Under the pieces are notes generated by a model. The model was not told the DNA's origin. It saw only the letters and a program-made list of their open reading frames with translations, and ran no database searches. From contig CALSCQ010000210.1 in the NCBI GenBank assembly GCA_943704525.1, positions 1 through 29,363 of the forward strand: a stretch of DNA of 29,363 nt, written 5' to 3'. The stretch's first letter is position 1; each line of letters starts with the position of its first letter. The DNA is from Pigoraptor vietnamica. Its lineage: Eukaryota > Opisthokonta > Filasterea. Made by a program: the position numbers and the translations under genes. Positions 8,949 to 18,413 of this stretch are shown one piece after another.

Positions 8949-10947
8949 TCACAGCGAAGGACCGGCCGAGTGCGCGCCGTCCGTCGCCATTCTCACGCCA
9001 TTCCCCGCCGACATGAGCGCGTCGCCCCCTTCCCCGGCGTCAAGCGACTTGAGCAGACGGAACAGGCTCGCGGCCTCGCGGATGCGGCTGAACTCAATGC
9101 AAAAGGCCTGCACCTCGATGAACAGGTCGCGGACGTTGATGATCCCGTTGCGTATGAGCGACTGGAGAAACACGCACACCTGCAAACGGAAAACAGTGTG
9201 AGCCGGTGTGTTGCGACTGGGGCGTCTTGAAATGAAGGAAGGCCGTCGCAGATAGATGCGACCCTGGGCACATACCAGGCGGACGAATCGGTTCTGCATG
9301 TACTTGTCCTTGATTGTCTCGCACGTGGTAATGCAGTTCGTGATGTAGAGATGCACAAACTCGGTCGGGAGGTCCACGGCGGTGGTGAGGCGGTTGACGA
9401 CCTCCATCGAGTGCAGCGACATGTCCATGTTGACCAGCACGGAAAAATACCTACGCCAGTGCCATTAGATGGGGCCAGCGGGCACATGCCGCATTCGAAC
9501 GCCAACATACGCAACAAACCTGTGCATGCACGGCGCAATGCAAATGCATGCTCACACCCAAAGACACACACAAACACACACAAACACACACAAACAACCG
9601 CGCACGCATACAAACACACACAACGCTCATGGAGATACCCACTCTGTGATCTGGTTCGACGACATAAGGCGCAGCAACACCTCGATGGCGACAAACGGGT
9701 TGTTCTCGACGAGCTCCGGGAGGCGCTCTGGTGTGAGGCCAATGTGGTACACGAGCTTCGGGTTCGCCTCGAGCCCCGCCTGCACGGCCTGCTGCTGCGC
9801 GGGCGTGAGGGTGCCCTTGAAGGCCTTGGCCACCAGCGAGCGAATCTCCGCCCCCTTCGAGTTGTCCGTGCACATCGTCGCATCCCACTCCACCGCAGGC
9901 ACGGCGCCCGTCGGACTCAGCCACACAATCTCATCCTGAAATTGGCAGGTCGGTGAGTAACAGACAACGTAGAGTGTGAGCAGGGGCAACGCTGCGAACA
10001 CTTTGACAAGGGCACACACAAGTGCACAGCGAACCTCCAGTGGCGCATACAGCGGGGGCGTTGGGCGCGGAAACGCGGGAACGAGCGTTGGACGAGTCAC
10101 TGCCTCTGCGAGCGTTAGCAGCGTCTGCACGGCTGCCGGGGACACAGCCTCCGACGCGTCTGCCGAGCCCTCGCCAGCAATCGAAAACACTTCGCCCCGT
10201 GCGCGAGGCGGCAGCTCCGCAAACCGGCGATCAACCGCCTCCGAAAGCTGCTTAATCTGAGCCGTCGGAAACAAGTACGTCGGGTCGGGCGGTGCGGCGG
10301 CCACCTGCCGCGGCGTGCGTCTGTAGAGGTCCCGCGGGGGCCCAAAGAGCAGCTGTGCCACAAACTGCGCCTCTATGAGGGCGTGGGCCGCGGGGGAGCC
10401 CGGCGCGCACGACGCGGGCGAGATGGGCACGGGCCACGGGACGCGCTCGGCACACAGGGTGGCACCCGCGCCAGACGACGTGCGGCCGGTGGCTGCCTCG
10501 ATGGAGGACAAGAGGGTTGGGGCAAAGGGATTGACGCCGACGGCCTCTCCGCGGTACATCTCATGGACCACAAAGAGCGCGACGATGCGCTGTGACAAGC
10601 GGCCGAGGAGCTCGCGACCCTCGAGGAGAATGCTCTGCAAAACGCGCCACGTTAGTGTTCTCGTTGCGCGTGCATGCGTGCGTGTGATGTGTGATGCACG
10701 TGTATATGATTGCAGTGAGTGCGCTGTGTTCTTACGGGTGGTGCGGGGGAGAGAGGCTTGTGCGTACAAATGAACACTCGCGCGTGCTTGTGGGCAAATG
10801 CTCGTCACGCACCAGCGCACATCCCAGTCGAAAGTGCTCTGTCCGCGCGAGTGTTTTCCGAAAGTTCTCCGCGATGGCGTCGAGCGGGGCATCCTGATCC
10901 TCCAGCAGCGCGAGGAGGGACGCGCCCTCCGTCGGACTGAGGCTCAT
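8949..10947 (-). CDS. CNOT11: CCR4-NOT transcription complex subunit 11
   Basis: Subunit of the cytoplasmic CCR4-NOT deadenylase, which with CNOT10 docks on the N-terminus of CNOT1. Five exons fit: 10947-10813, 10634-10035, 9935-9643, 9450-9276, 9179-8949 (477 aa). The N-terminus reads [16 protein letters not shown], then [25 protein letters not shown] and [16 protein letters not shown]. The C-terminal half is almost animal-like: [78 protein letters not shown] and [18 protein letters not shown]. This block is the DUF2363 region. The middle is Ala/Pro-rich and not conserved. CNOT11 is absent from budding yeast, so its presence argues against that fungal group. Divergent from EMC6. Confidence 0.97.
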
Positions 10948-11372
10948 TGCGCGCGCATGTGACGAAGTACCACACACCCCGCGAACACTCTATGGGGGAA
11001 GCGCAGCGCCGTGCAACGGACAACTCAGGGCACGTGGGTGTGAAAGTCCGCAGGAGGCCAGAGAGAGGAAAAGATCGGAGTTCAAAATGGAAGAGTGAAA
11101 GTAACAGGTGAGCATGCGCAAAACAGACAGCGACCACGTTACGCTCAGTTCCTAGAAGGCGACAAACACGCTCTCGCAATGACACATCAGACGCAAACGT
11201 TCAAAAAAAGATTCGAAATGGCACTGTGCGCAAAAGAGCACGATGGTCGATGATCGGAATCGGAAACAAGATTCCGAAACAGTATTCCGATCACGTGGTG
11301 TCGAACGAGCCGCCCGTATTCTTTGAGATCGGTTGCTCCAGCAAACGTTCGCAGGCGTGCCGTATTGCCACC
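10948..11372. other. Shared 5' region of CNOT11 and EMC6
   Basis: A 425-bp non-coding region between two divergent start codons. The EMC6 side holds a cluster of CGGAA cores and a TCACGTGG box, listed separately. The CNOT11 side shows no motif that I recognise beyond a CACGTGG near 11033. Confidence 0.7.
11252..11298. promoter_or_regulatory. CGGAA cluster, inverted repeat and E-box before EMC6
   Basis: A 9-bp perfect inverted repeat, GATCGGAAT (11252-11260) and ATTCCGATC (11284-11292), brackets two further cores, CGGAA at 11261 and TTCCG at 11272. Four CGGAA cores thus fall within 35 bp, two on each strand. TCACGTGG (11291-11298) overlaps the right arm, 75 bp from the EMC6 start codon. The CGGAA core resembles sites of ETS-type factors, but the factor here is unknown. 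Confidence 0.5.
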
Positions 11373-12043
11373 ATGGCGGACGCAGGGGCACACGACAAGA
11401 GCTTGAATGACCGCGCGGTGCGTTCCAACGGCGCCGCGCTCGATCGCGCGCGTGTGATGGTCGCGGCCACAGCGGGCGCGGCGGCGGGGACCCTGGGCCT
11501 CACGGTGCGTGGACGTGCGTGCCGATGCCACTTTGCGCACGAATGCCGTGCATGCCATTCGGCCTGTTTTTCGCGTTCACTGACCCCTGTGCGCTCTGCT
11601 TCGGTCGCAGAACTTGGCGGGCTTTCTGTTTTACGTCATGTCCCACATCATGTTCGCTTCCATGATGACATTGAAGGTCGGTGTTTTGGAGCAAGGGACA
11701 TGTGCACGCACTCGCACTCAGCATGCACTCACACTCAGCATGCACACACATGTGGCAGGCGCGATTGCATCTGTATCGTATAACGTGTTCTGTCAGGCCC
11801 GCATCTGCATTTCACTCTGCAGACACACACGTGTGACCGCGCTTACGCAGGATCTCTTTACTGTCGCTCTCGCTCTTGCGCCACACTGGCACTTGCTGAC
11901 GTGTTTCGCTCGCACAGCTCGGCTCGCACTTGGGCGATTACTTTGGGTCTCCGCTGGCCCTCTGGTGGGACGGCCTTCTCGGTAACATGTTGACATACGT
12001 GCTCTTCTGGACACTCCTTTTTGGCGTCGTGCATGTCTTCTGA
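11373..12043 (+). CDS. EMC6: ER membrane protein complex subunit 6
   Basis: Small transmembrane core subunit of the ER membrane protein complex, which inserts transmembrane segments into the ER bilayer. Three exons fit: 11373-11504, 11611-11676, 11918-12043, giving 107 aa, close to the human length of 110. The sequence runs AVRSNGAALDRARVMVAATA, GAAAGTLGLT, then NLAGFLFYVMSHIMFASMM and finally LLGNMLTYVLFWTLLFGVVH. These match the human VRGNAAVLDYCR, GILGLTGLYGFIFY and FTYVLFWTFLYGMVHVY segments. Three hydrophobic segments are visible. The start codon sits in CCACCATGG, a strong Kozak context. The gene converges on NUDC, with 216 bp between stop codons. Confidence 0.95.
11709..11742. repeat. 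17-bp tandem duplication in EMC6 intron 2
   Basis: CACTCGCACTCAGCATG (11709-11725) is followed by CACTCACACTCAGCATG (11726-11742), one mismatch apart, within a CA-rich intron. Confidence 0.8.
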
Positions 12044-12259
12044 TCCCTTCTCGAGTGCGTTGCTTTGCGTGCGCGTGCTTGCGTGCGTGCGTGCGTCGTT
12101 CGTCGCGCGGGTGTTTGTTGAGGCGCGGTGATGCGGGCACCGCCGTGTGCCTCGTGTTCGAATTGGCGGCTGCGTGTTCTTCTCTCCTCTCGGCACGCTC
12201 GGACCACACACGCGCAGACTCAAGTGGCAACGGACCGCCTTCATTGCGCCGCGTGCGCG

Positions 12260-13264
12260 TCACATGAATTTGGCCTTTGAAAAGTCCATCTCCGGGTGCT
12301 GCGCCATAAACTTGTTGAGCATCTCCTGTTTCTTCTGCTCTTCGGACGTCGGCAGCCCCATCTGCTTCTGCCGCTGGTCGTACATCATCTTCTCCACCAT
12401 CGAGCGCGTCTCGCCGTCGAGGTCCGACAGCTTCGAGTTCTCCGGCTGCACCTTGCGCGTGCTGATCTCGGGGTCCGTCGTCACGAGGCGCGACCACCAC
12501 TCCATCTGGTTGACCTTTTGCAGGCTCACGACAATCTCCTTGCCGTCGTCGACCGTCCAGAACGAGTCGTCCTTCTTCACGCGCGCGTGCATGTCCGCAT
12601 CGATCACCGGCGGATGACCCTTGAGCCCGACTTTCAAGTGCGTGTTCGTGATGACGACGACCACGTCCTTTGCCTTGATGCGGAACGCGACGTTCGCGGG
12701 CACGCGGAGCTCCACGTCCGACAGCGTCTGTGTCCACCGATAGTGCTCGAGATCCGCGCCGTTGCCCGCGTTCGGTCGCAGCTTCCCCTTGTCAGCGGGA
12801 TCCTCCTCTTCCTCCTCTCCGCCACTCGCATTGCCGTCGCCGTTCTTCGCAGTGTCGCCGTTCGGCGCGCCCGCGGGCTGCCCGTCGACCTCCATCGGCA
12901 CGGCCTTGTCCTCCTCCGACGCATTCGCAGCGACATCGCTCACTGCGGGTGCGGTAGGGGTGGCGGCAGGAGGCTTCACGTCAGGCGCCGGCGTAACGGG
13001 CGCCGCGGCGGGCGTAACGGGCGCTGGCGCGGCCGGTGCCTTCGGTTTGGGCGCGGGCGCGTCCTCCGAGCGCAGCTTCTCCGCGCGCCGCCTAAACTCG
13101 CGAAACTTGCGCATGACAAGGTCTTCGGCGAACTTTGGGTCGGCGCCGTTGAAAAAGTCGGTCTTGCGCATCAAAAAATCGAAAAAGGTGTCGATGATTT
13201 CCTCGGCGCCATTGTGCTGCTGCGCCAGCGCAAGCAGGACGCCGTCGAACCGCTCACCGTGCAT
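12260..13264 (-). CDS. NUDC: Nuclear distribution protein NudC
   Basis: Hsp90-associated co-chaperone that stabilises dynein regulators such as LIS1 and supports nuclear migration. It is a single exon of 334 aa. Residues 1-65 hold the NudC N-terminal domain (ERFDGVLLALAQQH, FFDFLMRKTDFF). A Pro/Ala-rich linker with repeated APVTPA units and an acidic stretch occupies about 68-160. The CS (p23-like) domain follows at about 175-265 (YRWTQTLSDVELRVP, HLKVGLKGHPPVIDA, MEWWSRLVTTDPEI). The C-terminus has the near-invariant family block ENSKLSDLDGETRSMVEKMM and ends HPEMDFSKAKF. The chosen ATG gives a slightly shorter N-terminus than human. The frame stays open further upstream without conserved sequence. 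Divergent from the NUDT6-like gene, with 231 bp between starts. Confidence 0.97.
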   Translation of the reverse strand: MHGERFDGVLLALAQQHNGAEEIIDTFFDFLMRKTDFFNGADPKFAEDLVMRKFREFRRRAEKLRSEDAPAPKPKAPAAPAPVTPAAAPVTPAPDVKPPAATPTAPAVSDVAANASEEDKAVPMEVDGQPAGAPNGDTAKNGDGNASGGEEEEEDPADKGKLRPNAGNGADLEHYRWTQTLSDVELRVPANVAFRIKAKDVVVVITNTHLKVGLKGHPPVIDADMHARVKKDDSFWTVDDGKEIVVSLQKVNQMEWWSRLVTTDPEISTRKVQPENSKLSDLDGETRSMVEKMMYDQRQKQMGLPTSEEQKKQEMLNKFMAQHPEMDFSKAKFM

Positions 13265-13398
13265 GTCTGTTGCTGCAAACGCGCGCGCGTGTACGCAGAG
13301 AGTGCTTATCAATAGCGATGTCCCTGTCGACGGCGTGCGATTTGAACACGGGAATGTGCGTGGAAGGAGCGAGAGCCTCACGTGCGTCATGTTACTTG

Positions 13399-13406
13399 TC
13401 ACGTGA
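13399..13406. promoter_or_regulatory. TCACGTGA box between NUDC and NUDT6-like gene
   Basis: A palindromic TCACGTGA lies 134 bp upstream of the NUDC start and 89 bp upstream of the NUDT6-like start. It is identical to the two boxes in the ICMT/CFAP100 shared region. Confidence 0.5.
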
Positions 13407-13495
13407 TCTCGTGGCTCTCCGCCCAGTGAATCGAGGATAAGAGCCCATGCGACCAAGCGCACGCTGTTTTCAGACGCCGACACCTGTTGCGGAGA

Positions 13496-15459
13496 ATGGG
13501 GGACGACGTGCTCTCCGTGGGACCCGACAGGTGCGCTCGCCGACGCCCTGCATGACCCTGCGTGCGACTGACTGTCGCTGTGCGGTTGCAGGTACAATGG
13601 CGTCATTATCGACGTCACCAAGGAGGCCGCACTGGCGAACGCCGACGACGCGCGCTTCGAGGTCGTGCTGAAGGGTGGGCTGCGGCTTGCTCCAGTGTGT
13701 GGCGCTGCCGTTTGCCGGTTTATTGAGGAGGAGAGCGTGCAGCGTCGCTGGCCGAGTGGAAGAGCCTGGGTCGCCGCGGTGTGTGGCTGCGGCTGCCTCC
13801 CGAAAGAGCCTCGTGGATTCCGATTGCCCTGCGGGTGCGTGCGTGCATGCGTTCATTTTATATGCACGCGCGTTGTATGTGTCTGCCTGGGCGCCTGTGC
13901 CTCGCCACGTGCGTCTGCGAGTGTGTGGCCATGCTGCTGCCCTATGCAGCGCTGCTCTGTTGTTGAGCATAATGTGCTGCTGTCCATGTCGCTAATGCCC
14001 CGTGCACGTGTCACGTGCAGAACGGCTTCTCGTACCACCATGCGCAGAAGGCGTATCTTATGATGTGCGCTTGGCTTGCGGATGGCGAGCCCAACAGTCT
14101 TCCAAACTACGCCTCGCACTACGTCGGTCAGTCGAAGGATGCTGTTTTCTGTATCGTGCGTCGTCGTTTCTGCGCCGGTGTGCGTGGGCGCGTGTGTGTG
14201 TGTGTGTGTGTGAGTGCGCTGTGCAGAGTCGTGCGTGTGTGCGAGGGGGGTTCGCTGTGGAGAGTCGTGCATGTGTGTTTGCGACTTGCTGTTTGCTTTT
14301 GTGTCTGCATGCTCTGTGTGTACGTTTTCGACATTACGTATTGGTGGCGTGCGTGGGATTTGAGCCACCCATGCGTGGCCACTCACGCACGGGCGCTTTT
14401 CAGGCGTCGGTGGGTTTGTTCTGAACAGCAAGGACGAGGTCCTCGTGGTAACCGAGCGTTACTCTATCACAGACCGACCCCACTGGAAGCTCCCGGGAGG
14501 GATGGCGGACCCGGGTAAGCGCCGCCCTACGCGCGTGTGCGGCTGTCGTCTAATGTGAGGCCCAAGTTTATTTGTCCATTTGTCGTGCGCAGGCGAGGAC
14601 CTTGCGGACGCCGCGATGCGCGAGGTGCTTGAGGAGACGGGCGTGCGGACGCGCTTTGAGAGCCTCGCGTGCTTCCGTCACATGCACAGCTACGCCCACG
14701 GCATGGGTGACCTGTACTTTGTTGCCCTATTGCGGTCGCTGACGGAGGAGATCCGCATCGACACGAACGAAATTGCGCGGTGCCAGTGGATGCCGGTGCG
14801 TGGAGCACGTGACGTTACTTATGGCATGCGCCCTACATACGCACGGGCACCCATTCGTCTGTTATTGCAAGCCCATTCGTCTGTTATTGCGAGCCGACTG
14901 CGCGCCAAATATTGCCCTTTTTTTCCTTCCGCGTTCCGTGTTATGTGATCGTCGGTAGTCGTAGCAGACCCCCTTGTGGTGCATGACGGTGACCACCCCT
15001 GTGTGTGCGATGGGCGATTGAGCTAACCAAACACTGTGCCTCCAGCTCGACGACTACATTGCCAGCGACATCGTAACGGAAACGAACCGCATCATCGCGC
15101 GCTCGGTGAAAGAGGGCCTTGCGTTGCATGAGGGCATCTACACGTGCCGCGTCCCTTCGTACGACGGCAAGTCCATGCACATGTTCTACACGCCCATTCG
15201 CGCGGTGGCCGATTCCATATCGTACAATGCGAACTCGCGACTGGCGCTGTCGGCGACCCCGAGTGCGGGCGCCAGTGAGGATGAAGCGCGATCGGGCGAC
15301 GAGGGCCAGCCGCGCGGGTTCGATCGCGGCAGCCGGCGCCGCAGCCACCGGCTGAGCATGCAGATGCAGGCGGAAAAGATCGCGCAAATTGCGCAGTTTG
15401 TGCGCGTGACAGAGGACGCCGGAAGCGGCGCGGGTGGGGCGTCTATACAGCCCTCGTGA
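13496..15459 (+). CDS. NUDT6: Nudix hydrolase, NUDT6 family
   Basis: Hydrolyses a nucleoside diphosphate linked to another moiety. Plant relatives act on ADP-ribose or NADH, while the NUDT6 substrate is not firmly known. Seven exons fit: 13496-13530, 13592-13674, 13743-13834, 14021-14126, 14404-14514, 14593-14795, 15046-15459 (347 aa). The N-terminal NUDT6 domain reads RYNGVIIDV, SLAEWKSLGRRGVWLRLPPE, NGFSYHHA and LPNYASHYVG. The Nudix box is complete at residues 138-160 (G-x5-E-x7-REVLEETGV), preceded by HWKLPG, so the metal-binding glutamates are present. After the fold comes a tail of roughly 100 residues rich in Ser, Gly, Arg and Gln, without a match that I know. Introns interrupt the fold almost every 30-40 residues at the start. 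Converges on CAPS2, with 154 bp between stops. Confidence 0.93.
14850..14893. repeat. 22-bp tandem duplication in NUDT6 intron 6
   Basis: Copies at 14850-14871 and 14872-14893 (CCCATTCGTCTGTTATTGC core) differ at one base. Confidence 0.85.
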
Positions 15460-15613
15460 GGAGAGCATGAGTGCGTGCGCGTGCGTGCGTGCGTTATACT
15501 ATAATTTCAACTTGCTGAGGTTATCGTGATCTTCAAATTTTGTTCGAACGCAACGACAAGGCGCACACGCAAAGCAGGCGAAATCAAGCGCAAGGCAATG
15601 AGGGGAGGCGCTG

Positions 15614-18413
15614 TCAATGGACGCCCCACGAATTCCGCATCATCACGGCAAAGTATCGGTCGTCGGGTATGCTCATGCTCACGCCCTCGTAGTACTCCTC
15701 GAATTCCTGCAAACGGTGAGTAACGCAATTAACAGATGGCCAGAAGCCGCGACTCGCAACACACTCTGCGCGCAGAGTCTCACGCACCTCGTACGTCACA
15801 CGGCCGTCGCGCTGCACGCAATCGAAGACATCCAGGAAGCGTAGAAGAATTTCGTCTTCGGTGCACTCGCCTGCGAACGGACGCAACGGACGCTCAGTCG
15901 ACCGAAACAAGAACGCTCCCAGTGCCTACTCGCCACTCCCGTGCGCGCTCACTCACCGGAGATGACCTTCGGGTGCCGCTTTGCGTTGTAGAACTTGCGG
16001 ATGTCGTCGAGTTCGATGATGCCGTTCTTGTTGGCGTCCAGGCGCTGGAAGGCCTTGCGAACGAGACCCTTGCGCGTCTCGCTCATCTCGCCAACAACGC
16101 CCCGGATGAACTCGTCGTAATCAATCGTGCCGCTGTGGTCGCGGTCAAACGCGCGGAAGAGCACATCCTGTGTCTGTGGGTTGAATGCGAGGGTGTCAGA
16201 GACAACGCGCCATTGTTGTGCCCTGGGTGAATCACAGTGTTGCAAGTACCCTTAAAATTGGTTAGTCGCCCACCTTCTCGTCGAATTTGAAGCCGTACTC
16301 TCGCAGCCCGCGGTAAAATTCGGAGCGGTCCAACAGTCCGTCGCCGTTGCGGTCGATGGAGCGAAAGTGCCGCCCGATGCCCACAATGCCACGCCCGCCG
16401 CGCGCGATGATGCGCTCGCGGACCTGCGACAGACAAAGAGGGATATGAGGGCAGGCAGGGGAGGGCAGTGCGGTGACGGCTGGTGGCGGTGCAGTGAGAG
16501 CAAAGGAGGAAAATTGGCCGGCAAACAGCCAGGCAGTCGCACACCGGCTTCTGTAACCAACAGCACATGGGAACGATCCCCCACACACCTGTGCGCGCGC
16601 CGATTCCAGAATTTTTTCCTCTGCGGTGGGCGCCTTCGGCTTTTTCGAGCGCTCGCCGACAAGGTCCACCTCCCCCGCAATGTCCGCCAGCACGGGATCG
16701 CGTGATCGCGATAGGCGCGCCTTGAACTCGCCCAGCAGCCGCTCCCGCAGCGCCTCGTCCACCTCGGTCACGCGGAACCCCACGAGCGGCTTGTCGCGCA
16801 TTGTCTCCGGCAGCCGCCCGAGGGCCGCCTCGAAGATGAGGTCGTTGCCCACGCGAATGTCCGACAGCGCTGGCGGTGCGAATTGCGATGAGTCAGCGGG
16901 ACAACTAGGGAACGGCAAGTTAGTAGAGGCAGCTCTCGCAGAACAGTGAGTGTGAGAGGGCGCACCGATGGGCTTGCCCGCGCGTTCGCCGATGGGATAT
17001 CGGTACACGCGGCGGCGGTACAGCGGGAGCACGTTTGTCTTCTGGCCAAACTGGCGAAATTCGTACACGACCAAGCTGCCGTCCGCAACAAAGAAGAAGC
17101 CGCCGAGCTCTCGGTGGATGTCACGACCTGTGAGCCGCAGAAAGAGAGGCCGTAACGTCAGGAGGAAAGCTGGCGCACGGACCCGAAAGTAACAAACACA
17201 CGCACGCACGAACACACACGCATGCACGCAAACAGAAGCGGAAAGGATGTAACTCACCGTTCTTTGTCACGACGCGGGCAAGGAAGGCGACCTTCTGCCC
17301 GAAGATCTGGTCGGCCGTGGGCGGGTGTCGCGCGTTGTTGAGGCCGCCGAGCGACGAGAACTGCGAGTCGTACGCAACGCCCCGCTTCGCAAGCCCCGCG
17401 TGCGTCGCCGCATCGTTGCGCACGGGCGGAGGGCCAGGGTCGACGAAGGGCGAGTCCACGAGGGAGTTGGCGAGCTCGTCCCCCGCAATCGCGTCCTCCA
17501 TCAGCCGCAGCTTCTTCACCAGCTGCGATTCCGTCGAGTCAGCCGCAATCGACGCAAGCGCGCCGTCGCGTGCGAGCGCAAGGGACTCCTCCAGCATCTG
17601 CAGCTCGGAAATGCGCTCGCGCTCGGGGTCGGCGTACAGCGGGTGCGACGAATACACCGTCTTGCCTCCGCTCACGTAGGCGGAACGCGACGAGCCCACG
17701 TCACCGGTGTCGGCAGGCTGAGAATAAGCGTGTGATGACGAGGACGTCGGGCCGTGTGCGTGTGTTCCCTTCTTAGCCGACGCGCTGTTGTGTGTGCTGC
17801 CACCCGCGTGAGATGGAGTGCGAGTGCCGAGTCCGTGCGTGGCCGCGGGTCCCTTCTTTGAGGGCGTGTGCGACTGCGATGCCCCATGGGGACTCTCCTT
17901 CCCCTTAGGCGCGCCAGAGTCCTTGCCGCGCGTCTGCGGCGCCGAGTGCAGCAGGTCGCGCTCCTTCGCGCTTGTTGCGTTGCGCTCATGCCTCGCAGGC
18001 GTGCCGTGTGCGGTTGCGCGGTGTCCGTTCTCGACGCCGCCCGCAGTGCCATGCAGAGAACTCACATCGCGCTGCGATCCGCGGTGATCGGTCAAAGGAG
18101 CGCGCGCAGCAGACCGCGGCGCACTGTCGCGCGCGTGCGCGTAAGCAGCGGCCTCCGCCTCCGCACGGCGGCGCTCCTCTTCCCTCTCGCGATTCTTAAT
18201 GGCGCTGTACGTCGAGTTGGACTGCGACGGCTTCACAACCACCGCGGTCGACTCGCGCGAGTTGAGCACAATGGCGAGATCGAGGGGCGGCACGGGCGCA
18301 TCCGTGCGGCGTCCCTGTCGCGGGCGGTCCGACTCGCCCCCAAGGCCAGCGCCGGTGATTGGGTTGCGCTCTGCGGCGGCCGTCATGCCGTGCAGGCTGC
18401 GCACGGAATACAT
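15614..18413 (-). CDS. CAPS2: Calcyphosin-2-like EF-hand protein
   Basis: Calcium-binding protein of the calcyphosin-2 family. Its cellular role is poorly known but relatives occur in ciliated cells. Seven exons fit: 18413-17258, 17127-16966, 16869-16589, 16423-16274, 16173-15957, 15870-15788, 15706-15614 (713 aa). Residues 1 to about 385 are a Ser/Ala/His-rich, low-complexity extension with a charged helix (REREEERRRAEAEAAA), all in one exon. Residues about 386-500 match the CAPS2 block ELGGFFFVADGSLVVYEFRQ and recall a DM10/DUF1126-type fold. EF-hand loops follow at 557-568 (DRNGDGLLDRSE), 593-604 (DRDHSGTIDYDE) and 629-640 (DANKNGIIELDD), with a degenerate fourth. Family landmarks RKFYNAKRHPKVISGE, EFEEYYEGVSMSIPDD and a WGVH terminus are present. 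The long first exon makes it larger than animal CAPS2. Confidence 0.92.

Noticed and set aside
8359-9201. Plus-strand frame of 280 codons in the CFAP100-CNOT11 spacer
   Set aside because: It is low in complexity (Arg/His/Ser/Thr), shows no domain, and its last third is antisense to CNOT11 exon 5.
11793-12737. Minus-strand frame of 314 codons near EMC6 and NUDC
   Set aside because: It runs antisense to EMC6 exon 3 and out of frame through NUDC. It is charged and repetitive and has no family signature.
12296-13315. Plus-strand frame of 339 codons
   Set aside because: It is the antisense shadow of the single-exon NUDC gene, open because of codon bias in GC-rich sequence.
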